Below are positions 11,825 to 21,419 of a DNA stretch of 64,000 nucleotides, one piece after another (within the stretch, counting starts at the first letter, position 1; each line of letters starts with the position of its first letter). The notes under the pieces are model-generated. The model was not told where the DNA came from. It did no database searches and was given only the letters and a program-made list of their open reading frames with translations. A program made the translations under genes and the position numbers. This DNA is from Spizellomyces punctatus DAOM BR117 (taxonomy: Eukaryota; Chytridiomycota; Chytridiomycetes; Spizellomycetales; Spizellomycetaceae): NCBI RefSeq assembly GCF_000182565.1, contig NW_015971552.1, forward strand, positions 51,089 to 115,088, read 5' to 3'.

Positions 11825-12490
11825 TAAATACTGTGACGAGTTGACGAGCATGATTTGATGAATTTGTAGAATATGATTTTTGCAAGCTGCTTTCCTAATA
11901 TCAATGTACAATGAACAAAAGCAAACGACACAAGAGAAATGTGTATCTCCTTTGGGTAATGTTGATAAACGACATTTTTCTGATTCGAGTTCACCAATGA
12001 CCATAGAAAGAGATTCAACAATGATATTGGCCGTCTTTTTGACTCGAAGGGACACTGATAAAGTAACAGCGCTACAAAAATCCCACTCGACCTTCGATAG
12101 AGCCTTTAAACATATGCAAAAAAGTTTCCAACAAACTCATCCCCCATGCGTTGCGTCTCTTGGACATAAGTTCACCAACCATTATCCTTCTTTTTGACTA
12201 CAGAGCGAGCCCGACCGGATAAAGAATAGATGGTTGCACGTAAACCTATCAAGTGCAAGAGCTGCAATGGAGGTTAATGGGTCAACGTCCTAATCTAAAT
12301 CGAAGGGCAATTTCCGTTTTATACCAAAAGTCGTCGTGGCGCGGTTATACACGTGATAGAGTATTACGTAAGTACCATCGGGGGGTCAGCGACGATGGGG
12401 GAAATCCATTTTGTGTGCGGATGGAGCGAAAACTCATAACGAACAGCTGGTTCCGCACGCCGTCGACGGCCGTACGCTCAAAAGCCCGCA
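11825..12490. other. Intergenic, about 670 bp
   Basis: It contains the 3' flank of the copper-fist gene and the promoter of the tau-like gene. A CACGTG E-box lies at 12350-12355, about 140 bp before the next start. ORFs on either strand have no recognisable motif. Confidence 0.5.
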
Positions 12491-13098
12491 ATGTCAACTT
12501 CTTCGACAGCTGCCAAAAAATCTCCCACTACCACCCCAGTAAAGAAAGCGTCCTCGTTCCAGTCGCTCAAAACCCCTTCCTCGTCCGACTTGAACGCTGA
12601 TAAGAGTGCTGCGCTGGGGACGCCTTCCCCAAAAGGGTCCATGAGCAACCTAAAAGGCGTTTCGTCCAAAGTTGGGAGCTTGGAAAATATCAATCATACC
12701 CCCAAAGGCGGACAAAAAAAGATATTCAACGAAAAGAAAACATATAATGTCACTAGCAAAATTGGGTCGCTTGAGGTAGATTGACGTGAAAAAACAAGAT
12801 TGGGAGACGGGTTCTTTGTCATGTCTCCCCCTTTTACAAGCTAAAATATGTTGCTACGGCTTAGAATATCAACCATGTCCCCGCTGGCGGCAACGTAAAG
12901 ATTACTTCCACTAAGCTGGACTTTGGCTCCAAAGTGTCCCCGCGCGTTGGAAGCTTGGATAATGTTAATCATGTTCCCGCTGGCGGCAAAGTGAAGATTC
13001 ACAGTGAGAAGCTTGCGTTCAAAGAAAAAGCTGCTCCCAAGATTGGCAGTCTTCCAAAGTCGAACAGCCGGAAGAGTCTTAATGGATCGGACAGCTAG
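12491..13098 (+). CDS. Tau/MAP2/MAP4-type microtubule-binding repeat protein
   Basis: Exons 12491-12775 and 12865-13098, 172 residues, highly basic. After a Ser/Thr/Pro/Lys-rich lead of about 55 residues come tandem repeats of the tubulin-binding type: SKVGSLENINHTPKGGQKK, SKIGSLENINHVPAGGNVK (split by the intron), PRVGSLDNVNHVPAGGKVK, and a truncated PKIGSL. Each carries the family hallmarks: K/R-V/I-G-S, then N-x-x-H-x-P-x-G-G, then a basic beta stretch. In animal tau and MAP4 these repeats bind along microtubule protofilaments, and KxGS serines are sites for MARK kinases. The repeats span the splice junction in phase, which supports the gene model. The presence of this family in a fungal window is unusual (see findings). 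Likely role: cytoplasmic microtubule stabilisation, inferred. Confidence 0.9.
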
Positions 13099-13483
13099 GT
13101 AGCGAAAGGATTCATGTCAAAGTTGGGTCTCGGCTGTTTGTATCTAACGTTTGCCAATTTTGTTTGATTTAGGCTAGTTACGATGCACTCTACACTGCAA
13201 AAATGATAGTAAAAAGACATTAAAGACATTTTGTAAATTCCTTTGTAAAATCATAATACACTTGCGTTCAATTCCCTATTCTAAAATAATGGTTCGTGAA
13301 CCAAAGTCAACACATGGTTATCATGGTATTAAACGCCAACGGGCCGAGCAACCACTCATTGGAAAAGAAAAACATGATGAAATGATTTATTGAACTATAT
13401 CAAGTCGCTAGTGATATCGAATCTGCTCTGCACTGACTACCCTGCCTAAAAGCTATCCTGGCGTCGCTATAAGCTATTCTACA
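13099..13483. other. Intergenic between convergent genes, about 385 bp
   Basis: AT-rich convergent 3' flanks of the tau-like gene and the minus-strand unrecognised gene. No gene or repeat is seen. Confidence 0.5.
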
Positions 13484-15325
13484 TTATTTGTGCAAACGGG
13501 TGGTATAGTTGGACAATGGCGCGATACCAGTCATAAACGTCCCAAGGTGATCTACAAAACAAGCGCAACACCTCAGCATTCTGAATGACAAGAAAAACGG
13601 TCTATAGCAATGCTGCTCACCTGCACCGATTTGCCTGGTGCTCAGCTTGTTAGCTGGTAAGCACCATTTAGGGAGGACAACTTTCTGCCCGGGTGCGCCA
13701 TAGATCCATCCTTCACACAATGGCTTCAATGCGGTAACTGCATCACCTTGCTTCTGGAGATCAGTCATGTCTGTTTCCTTTAGATCGTCGCCAATCGTAT
13801 TGGATGGGACCATCAGTCCACCGAAGGGCCCATAGTCTTTTTGGTAGGAGGTCCGCAGGAGACGCTTATCCAGTTGAACATGCTTTACATACGCAGCAGC
13901 AGCGCCAGTGAGACCTTGCTCGACTAAAGGACGTGCGCTTGATCTGGCAGATTTCGGTGGGGTTGTAGGCGGCGTGACAGTGACACGGGCTTGAATAGTA
14001 ACAGGAGGGATGGGAACGGAATCGGGTATGGTCTCTGCGTCGGGTCCACGGTATGTCGCACGATCCTTCACCCCGTGCGATGTACGAGGATTCCATGTCC
14101 CAGCTGCCATAGCCGCCCTCTCTTCCATGATTACCGACTGGGCCTGTTCGATTTCTGTCGATGGAGTGGTGGGCACCGGCCAGATCTGTGGATACGGCTC
14201 TGTAGGCTGTTTTTCGGTGATTCGCTGACTACGAGGGACGGAGACGGATCGTTGGGGAGGAGCAGTAGCCTCCGGTGGTGTAGGCGGGAGATTATGGTGA
14301 TACACTGGCAAATGACTTGGAGCGGGGATAGGTCTGAGCGGATGAAGTTCAGGCCGGCGAGGGTGGTAGTCTATGACAGGCATGACAACATTTGTCCGCG
14401 ACGATTGTGGTACGACGGGAAGTGTCGCTTGATTTACACTTGAGGGTTTAGTTTTACTGGTGCCCATGCCATAGGCTTTCCATGCCTGTTGTTGAGTAAT
14501 AAATGTTGTGCTGGGTAGAATAGATCGTTTGTCTTTGCATGTGGATTCTTTCACTGACTTTGAATCTTCCTTGTTAATATTCTCGGTAGCCAGTTCTTTG
14601 TGATTTGTGACTGTCACAAGGCCAGCTGCCGTGGTTGGCAGTTTGGGAAAAAGCCCATCTTTCGAGATTCCCTCGTCTATCAATGTTTGCTGTGTCGGGT
14701 TAATCGTCTTCAGATGGTGCACAGGAACGTTGCTGGGTTGAATATTGGCCGCTGCGAATCCATTCTCATTTTCAGCATTTGCAGATGCTGTCGATTGCTC
14801 CTTTTTCTCGACGCTTGATTCCTTCCTTGAGCCTCTTCCGCTTCCTTCCCTTTGACCATTCCGTTTGGTATGTCCGCTTTGTACACCCAACTTAGCTCCG
14901 CCCATGCCAACCCACCCACCAACCCCCAGTCCTGGTTTTCTTGACATGACACCGATCTGTCCAGCGGGCTTTCTCCGTTCGCGCTCTTCAACTTTCCTCA
15001 GTTCAGGGGGACAAGGTGCACAACCTGTCTCGTCCACAAAGCAAAATGCCTCCCGCTTTCCAATAATCCCAGCAGCAAGCACATGCTTCTTTCCAATTGG
15101 ACGGAACAGGTAGGGATCTATTTCGCTTCGGTGGTAGCTCTTTTCCCAGGCGAGCTCGTGAGAAATGCCTGGAGGCATGGCCGTTTGACCGGGGATGTGC
15201 ACGGAACGCTGCCATGGGTGAATATGAACGTTGGCGTGTAGGTAGCTGCTCATGGTGCGCCTGATAAACTTGGAACTTTGTCTAGCGATTGATGTCGTAT
15301 ATGAGGCAGGTAGCGAACCATCCAA
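13484..15325 (-). CDS. Unrecognised 590-residue Pro/Ser-rich protein
   Basis: Exons 13621-15325 and 13484-13551 (a GTGAGC...GTAG intron of 69 nt, frame-preserving), 590 residues. The N-terminal third has a compact-looking region (PWQRSVHIPGQTAMPPGISH, then SEIDPYLFRPIGKKHVLAAG). The middle is Pro/Thr/Gln-rich and likely disordered. The C-terminal region is again ordered: LDKRLLRTSYQKDYGPFGGL, CEGWIYGAPGQKVVLPKWCL, and across the splice HLGTFMTGIAPLSNYTTRLHK. I do not recognise the family. Ordered ends joined by a disordered middle, with no signal peptide or membrane segment, suggest a soluble scaffold. Initiation at Met25 (15253) instead of Met1 is possible. No function is assigned. Confidence 0.7.
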   Translation of the reverse strand: MDGSLPASYTTSIARQSSKFIRRTMSSYLHANVHIHPWQRSVHIPGQTAMPPGISHELAWEKSYHRSEIDPYLFRPIGKKHVLAAGIIGKREAFCFVDETGCAPCPPELRKVEERERRKPAGQIGVMSRKPGLGVGGWVGMGGAKLGVQSGHTKRNGQREGSGRGSRKESSVEKKEQSTASANAENENGFAAANIQPSNVPVHHLKTINPTQQTLIDEGISKDGLFPKLPTTAAGLVTVTNHKELATENINKEDSKSVKESTCKDKRSILPSTTFITQQQAWKAYGMGTSKTKPSSVNQATLPVVPQSSRTNVVMPVIDYHPRRPELHPLRPIPAPSHLPVYHHNLPPTPPEATAPPQRSVSVPRSQRITEKQPTEPYPQIWPVPTTPSTEIEQAQSVIMEERAAMAAGTWNPRTSHGVKDRATYRGPDAETIPDSVPIPPVTIQARVTVTPPTTPPKSARSSARPLVEQGLTGAAAAYVKHVQLDKRLLRTSYQKDYGPFGGLMVPSNTIGDDLKETDMTDLQKQGDAVTALKPLCEGWIYGAPGQKVVLPKWCLPANKLSTRQIGAGEQHCYRPFFLSFRMLRCCACFVDHLGTFMTGIAPLSNYTTRLHK

Positions 15326-15965
15326 ATCTATCTATGCGCTGTCAGATCTAGCAACCAAAGTTCACAACCCGCCCACGATGATGGAAAAAACAAGGTAAAA
15401 AAGAGCCCTAAAGAAAAACCAACAACCAAGTAGTACGTTTTCGGATCCTCCAGCACTCGACAACACCGTGAAACCAGCAATGGCAACTACAATCCCACTA
15501 GAAGCAGACACACATCCTGACAATTCCATCCATCCCTCACAACCACATCCAAACGCCTCGATCATGTCCTCATTTCTCCAAAAGCATGATAACAATGGGT
15601 TAAAAAAGGCGCGCGCCCTTGATCGATCGTTATTAACTCATCTATAGCTCTTGGGCGAGATCTTGTTACCCAATTCGACCCTTAAAACGGGTTGCTTTGC
15701 ATGGTTTTTATTTTGGCCCACCATATGAGACGAAGAATCTTGGCCGAGGTTTCCCAATAATCAAGTGCATTTCCTGCTAACAGATATTGTGTGGAATCCT
15801 TTGCTAAAAACAGCCCTTCTTGATCACTTGAGCGCTAGAGAATCCAGATGACAATCAAGCATGTCGCATTTTGACAATGTACTATACAATAACAAAAAAA
15901 ATATACATCTTTTGTAGGCATGATCTCTTAAATATATTGTCGCAGCCGGGGTTCCTACTCAGCAA
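15326..15965. other. Intergenic flank up to the assembly gap
   Basis: Upstream region of the minus-strand unrecognised gene. The last exon of the cystathionine beta-lyase gene must lie in the adjacent gap or just at its edge; a minus-strand Ala-Glu-stop near 15955-15965 would be compatible but cannot be proven. Nothing else is recognised. Confidence 0.4.
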
Positions 15966-16229
15966 NNNNNNNNNNNNNNNNNNNNNNNNNNNNNNNNNNN
16001 NNNNNNNNNNNNNNNNNNNNNNNNNNNNNNNNNNNNNNNNNNNNNNNNNNNNNNNNNNNNNNNNNNNNNNNNNNNNNNNNNNNNNNNNNNNNNNNNNNNN
16101 NNNNNNNNNNNNNNNNNNNNNNNNNNNNNNNNNNNNNNNNNNNNNNNNNNNNNNNNNNNNNNNNNNNNNNNNNNNNNNNNNNNNNNNNNNNNNNNNNNNN
16201 NNNNNNNNNNNNNNNNNNNNNNNNNNNNN
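15966..16229. other. Assembly gap (264 N)
   Basis: A run of N that removes the 3' end of the minus-strand cystathionine beta-lyase gene. The last visible base of coding sequence is only seven bases beyond the gap edge. Confidence 0.99.
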
Positions 16230-16235
16230 CCTTAC

Positions 16236-17622
16236 CTTATGAGTGAATTGATACAACCAAAGCTGACGCTAATGGTCCATAACCTGGCTGCTTCCACTAC
16301 TTTGCGACTCTTTTCAATATCTCCCGTCTCGAAACTCAAAACAGCGCCAGGCCCCCGAGCCAGGCGACGATGTAGTTCATAATGTGGGTGACTTTTGAGT
16401 CCAGGATATCGTACTTTGAGCCCTTTGCTTTCCAAATATTCTGCGATGCGAATAGCATTTGCTTGCTGCCGATCCATCCGCAAAGCGAGGGTCTTGACTC
16501 CACGCATGAGGAGGAAGCAATCGAAAGGTGCGAGACCACAACCTGTGGCGTTGATCATGAAATAAACTTTCTGCAAATGTCAAAAGTCGTTACATTTCAT
16601 GGAAATAAAAATTGGCATCAAACTTTTTCTCTTACCGCCGCCAAGGTTTCTTCCTTGACTCCGATGACTCCCGCCATCAGATCGTGATGTCCGCTCAAGT
16701 ACTTTGTCCCAGAGTGATAGACAATATCTGCACCCTGTAGCAGCGGTTTCTGGAGATACGGGCTCATCATGGTGTTATCCACGACTACAATGGCATCAGG
16801 ACACTGTTCATGTACAGTGTTACTGATGCTTGTCACATCCGCAATCTTGATGAGAGGGTTGGTTGGAGTTTCAAGGATGACAAGGCGAGTCTTTGGTGAG
16901 AGGCGTGGTTTGATGGCTGCCAGGGATGTGGTGTCGACGTGGTGGACCGTAATGTTGTTGTGCGTGCGGAGGAATGTCAAGAGACGATTTGTTCCTAAAC
17001 ACGCAAGTTCAATTATATGGAACAAACTCGAGAGTAGAGTCCATGATATTGATACTCACCTCCGTAAAGATCGTCCCCAGCGATGATCTCCTCGCCCGAA
17101 TTTACCAGCCGGCATATCACATCCAGTGCGCTCATTCCGCTCGACACGGCAAAGGCGCGTTTGGCTGACATGAGCTTTGCAAGATGAGCCTCTATACAGG
17201 GAGAAAAACAATGGTGAGGAAAATTTCAAAAGTACACACTGCTCATTGAAAGAACAGAGTGCCCATCTTATATTTCGTGACATACCGAGATGTGTCCGTG
17301 TTGGATTCCCACTTCTCGTGTAGTCATACTCTCCCATTTCACTCGCGGCTGACTGTTTGAAGGTTGCTGTTTGATAAATGGGCACCGAGCTCGCATTGTA
17401 GACATCCCGTATGCCGCTCTCGGGTTCGACAAATACACATTCCGTGGCTGCTCGGTACTTGGAAACAGGTGGAGTTATCAGACTATCGCAGAGGGAAGAG
17501 GAGCTGGGCTGCGGGGTAGGGTATTCTCCTTCAAAGAATGGCGTCTTTGTTACGCCGTTTGCCAGTTCCGGGATGTCCTCTGTCGGCGGCGGGAGGGTAT
17601 GTTGCTGGTTGTGAGTGTGCAT
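16236..17622 (-). CDS. STR3: Cystathionine beta-lyase, PLP-dependent (3' end in gap)
   Basis: Cleaves cystathionine to homocysteine, pyruvate and ammonia in methionine biosynthesis. Visible exons in transcript order: 17286-17622, 17060-17191, 16636-16994 and 16236-16570; a donor at 16235 leads into the gap. Cys/Met-metabolism PLP family signatures are YDYTRSGNPTRTHL, AVSSGMSALDVICRL, DDLYGGTNRLL, ETPTNPLIKIADV, VVDNTMMSPYLQKPLLQGAD, and the Schiff-base lysine in HSGTKYLSGHHDLMAGVIG (about residue 255). The final visible residues SFGCINSLI match the point where beta-lyases continue with an MSHASI-type segment. Beta- rather than gamma-lyase is preferred from the SGHHDLMAG form and the fungal N-terminal extension. 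It diverges from the TBC gene, with 282 bp between starts. Confidence 0.9.
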
Positions 17623-17904
17623 CCTGCTGCAGGCTGTGTGGATCAGTGCAAAGGGTAGTGTTCAAGCAAAGAAATTCGAGAGAATCCGAGCAAGAAATTC
17701 CTGCAGATCTGTTAAAAAAAACGCTAGTAGGAAATGGGGGAAAACCCAAAAGGACACCCCACCAAATACTTTCATCGACCCCACAATTTGGTGGAAAAGC
17801 GCAGACTTACTAAGCCATCTTATCAGTGATCAAAAAAATTCCCACGCAAATGGTGCAAATCGATTGCTAAAATGATGCCATTTTGAGTTGAAGGAAGGGA
17901 AACG

Positions 17905-19190
17905 ATGCCATCGCCATCTGCAGTAGAACATGTACGCAAACGCACGGCAAAGAGACCCACAAAGCACTCCAAGACAAGGCTCATCAATGAGGCTGTCGCC
18001 GCAGGAAACTTGGAGGCACTGCGAACACTGGCTGCATCCAAGGGCGGATTCGTCAATCACAGTATCCGCAGAAAAGTATGGCCTCTGCTCCTTCATAGCG
18101 CCAACAAACAGCGTGAAATGTTCTCAGAAGGCGCAGGTAGAGCATGCGTGTACCAGCGTTCGTCCAAATTTCCCTTGATATAAAGGCGCGTCATGTATTT
18201 CAGATGAGCAGCGAGATGCCAGCCAAATTGCATTGGACGTGAACAGATCTCTTGCCCACTTGTTGCAGCCTGATACCGGGGAAACCCGCTTAGAGACGCT
18301 GCGAAAGGAACTTTCTAATCTGCTCCTTACTGTATTGAGCCGGCATTCTTATTTACATTACTACCAAGGTGCGTCCGGGGCAAGTTGCAGGGTGACCGCT
18401 TGGAACCTGTTCCTCAACAGGCTTAATCACAGGCTTTCACGATGTTGCCAGTGTCCTCCTCCTTGTACTGAAACCGACATTAGCCTCAGCTTGTTTGGAA
18501 CCACTAGCGCTTTTCTATTTGCGTGACTTTATGGCGCCGTCCCTCCAGTCCTCCATGAATCAGATCAGTCTTCTCTTCCCTCTCATTGCCCTCGTGTCCC
18601 CAGCTACTCACGAATGTCTGTCGAGCATCGAAGGCTTTCTTCCCTACTTTTGTCTCTCGTGGGTCATCACATGGTACAGCCACGATATCGACGATCTATC
18701 CCGGATTGCTCGCCTGTTTGACTTTCTAATTGCCTCCAACCCCCTCATGCCGGTATACCTGGCTGCTGCGGTCGTACTGTCTCAAAATGAGCAGCTTGTG
18801 GAGCTAGAAGCCGAGTACAGCACTGTGCATCACTTTCTTTCAAAATTCCCGTCAGATGCAAACTTGGAGATGCTCATTAAACAAGCATACAATATGTACA
18901 AGCTGCACCCACCAGAGGCGGTGCAGAAATCCGCGAAATTGCCGCTTGGAAGAGCGTCGGTAGTCAACAGGTTCAAAGTCGACTTTGAGCGACTACCATT
19001 AACACAAGAATACGATGACCAGCTGCCCCAAAAACTGTTGAATCAACATGTCCGCGAAGTTGAAAAGCCAGGGGGTCATTATCATCCGGACCGGTGGGTA
19101 CTGGCAAATGCCAGACACTTGGCATGGATCAGTGCATTCGCGGCCACGTCTGTAATAGCTTGGTATGCATACCAAACAGGTTATACGTAG
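17905..19190 (+). CDS. GYP8: TBC-domain Rab GTPase-activating protein, TBC1D20/Gyp8 type
   Basis: Exons 17905-18136, 18204-18368 and 18433-19190, 384 residues. TBC motifs are visible: IRRKVWPLLL, motif A I-x-x-D-x-x-R as IALDVNR (about residue 89), and motif B YYQGFHDVASVLLLVL, which carries the glutamine finger. One hydrophobic segment at the extreme C-terminus (HLAWISAFAATSVIAWYAYQ) anchors the protein in a membrane. That architecture and the length match TBC1D20/Gyp8, an ER/Golgi-associated GAP for Rab1/Ypt1-class GTPases. The gene starts with an ATG in a basic, Lys/Arg-rich lead. Confidence 0.92.
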
Positions 19191-19264
19191 AATACCCTTT
19201 GCGAATACATCTGCTTCCTGTATATTATGTACATAACTTGAAAATACAGATTGGGAACTTAATT

Positions 19265-21118
19265 CTAAAAATCATCACCATCCGATAAAACATCGCCATC
19301 TCTGTCCTGAAATTCAGGTGCCTTCTCTTGAATTGTAAACAGAGGCGTTCTCCCGTGCGATATCTGTCCAAAGAAAAAAGCATCAATATCGGGGGCCATA
19401 CCACTATGAATCGAGAAGATAACCCACATTTACCGCTTGTTCACAAAAGCTTTTCAAATCTTGTTTACTTGAGCAGTAGAAGCCAAGGACAAGGGACGGG
19501 TCTACGGCTTCCATAGACATGGTTCTTACTGTCTCGCAATGATATGTCGAGAGGTCCTGTATCATAGGACATTCAAGACGTGAACAAAAAACTAGAGATG
19601 TTTCGCAAGAAACACATATCGCTTTACCTCTGGCGCATATGATGCAGGATGCTTCACTTCCACCGCTTTCGTAGAGACGAAACATTCCACATACTTAGAT
19701 TCAAGCATGCGACGTTTGTATTCATCCTAAGACCCTACCTGGCCGGAGAAAATGTGGATCTAAATACACCAGATGGTTGCCTGGTGGAACAGATCCTGGT
19801 GAATACGACCATCCTTGAAAGAGGAGAAACTATCACTTTGGAACATACCTTCCACTCCGATGAAAAACAGGGACGAATTCGGCCGTCCTCTGTGGGCGTG
19901 CAACATTTTAGGACAAACCGCCAAACACATCCCAGATGACCACCGCCTCCCCCTCGCTTACCCTGCTATTCCCACACACTGCGGCAAACTAAAACACGCC
20001 TGAGTCCACAACAAATTAGCAAGTGCCACCGGGAGAATGATCGTATCGCAACGAACCTTTAAGGCATCAAAATACACTGGATTCAACCCTTCCACACCCA
20101 ACCTGATCGGGACCAATATCAAGGTTCCTCTCCATCCTTCATGACCTTTTGTGCACTCATTATTGATATCATCCAAATACATGACGCCATCGGTTGCTAC
20201 ATAGATTCCCATATCGATGTCCTTATGGTCGTCCAATAAGACCCTGAGGGGAACACATGGCGTGTTGGTATTTATAAAGATTCCCTAAAATATGATTGCA
20301 GTGATTTCACTTATTACTTACTTTAGAACATGAGATATTGTAGAGGGACCAAACCATTCGCCAATATTCTTATCAAATTGTTTTCCGAGCAGCGCTATTC
20401 GATGTATCGAAAAGGGCGCAGAAGGCGTATCGAGAAATCGATTTAGTATCTGCAAAATGTTTCGATTAAGTTGGCATATTACAGAATATGAAGGAGATTC
20501 TCCAAAAGGCTCACCGTCACATATTTGTCCCACGCACCCTTGTCATCTTGACATCGCGTTAGTCTCCAATCTAAGAACAACGAATGAGGTAATGCCGCAT
20601 ATCTCATATCGCCGATAGAGATGCAAACCTCTGCCCAGTTCATGGAAGAGGAAAGCATTGGCCAGCATCATCTGACCACTTCGCAACATGCATCCCCAAC
20701 CGACATCGCTTGTATATGTACTCGGTTTTATCGGCGGATAACCATTCCGATATGTAATCCACACTCGACTTTTAAAGTCGTCTTGAAACCCTTGGTCGGC
20801 ACACGAAGGATACTCAATTCCCAACAGTCGCACAGGTCCGGAATCCCTATTTCGCCCGTTCCCCAGCCCAAGGTCAATACCGGTGCGGGCCGTCAGGCGG
20901 GTGAGGAGGGTATTGTCGTCGTGGGCCGCCAGTATGATGTTGTTGGCTCCAGCGGTAGTTGAATGGGTGCGAAACCGGCCAGACGCCGTGTGGAAGAAAT
21001 GAGATATTCCTTCGGTGACCTTTTCCCACAATGTATGCTCCTGCTCTTCAGAAATTGATTGCTTTAGATGCTGTGACGCTTCTGTAGTCGGCAACGTTTC
21101 AGCTTTGACAGGTTCCAT
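19265..21118 (-). CDS. ATG4: Cysteine protease ATG4 (autophagy)
   Basis: Processes Atg8 to expose its C-terminal Gly and delipidates Atg8-PE. Ten exons in transcript order: 20629-21118, 20515-20570, 20322-20449, 20057-20243, 19962-19999, 19849-19889, 19739-19780, 19628-19665, 19434-19556, 19265-19363; 413 residues. The catalytic Cys is in [18 protein letters not shown] (about residue 142), and the Asp/His pair is in [10 protein letters not shown]. Also family-typical are WKYVT-like [34 protein letters not shown] and [21 protein letters not shown]. The tail is acidic (DVLSDGDDF). Very short exons (38-42 nt) were placed by phase and homology. The donor at 20628 is GTTTGC. The start is the first in-frame ATG. 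Confidence 0.94.
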
Positions 21119-21216
21119 GCCCGCCAACTCCCAGGAAGTCTACCTTCCTGCAAACCGCTGACACACGCAAGTGCTGTTGTCATCAATGTCAGCTGACTGA
21201 CACGTTCGCTACACGG

Positions 21217-21227
21217 CACGTGACTCA
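21217..21227 (+). promoter_or_regulatory. Composite CACGTG + TGACTCA motif between ATG4 and SUN genes
   Basis: CACGTG (21217-21222) overlaps a perfect TGACTCA (21221-21227) in the 301-bp divergent promoter. The first is the Cbf1/bHLH core and the second the Gcn4/bZIP core in other fungi. A role here is inferred from position only. Confidence 0.5.
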
Positions 21228-21240
21228 TGTCCGGATGGCC

Positions 21241-21247
21241 TATATAA
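21241..21247 (+). promoter_or_regulatory. TATA-like element of the SUN gene
   Basis: TATATAA about 175 bp before the ATG of the SUN-domain gene, followed by a pyrimidine-rich leader (21280-21415) typical of fungal transcription start regions. Confidence 0.5.
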
Positions 21248-21419
21248 ATTGGTTCGGACGCGCATCCTGCGTTTTCCCCTCGCTCCTTCCCATCTCACCT
21301 TTTCATCGAGCTACTTTTATCTATCCTTCTTCTCTTTCCCTATTTCTACCTTGTTCTTTTCCAACTTTCACCTTTAGCATTCCTTCCTTTTCCTTTGTTT
21401 CCTACCGTGCTTTGTCACT

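Noticed and set aside
11193-11885. 230-codon minus-strand ORF opposite the copper-fist gene
   Set aside because: Antisense to a conserved Cys-rich coding region, His/Ser/Arg-rich with no motif.
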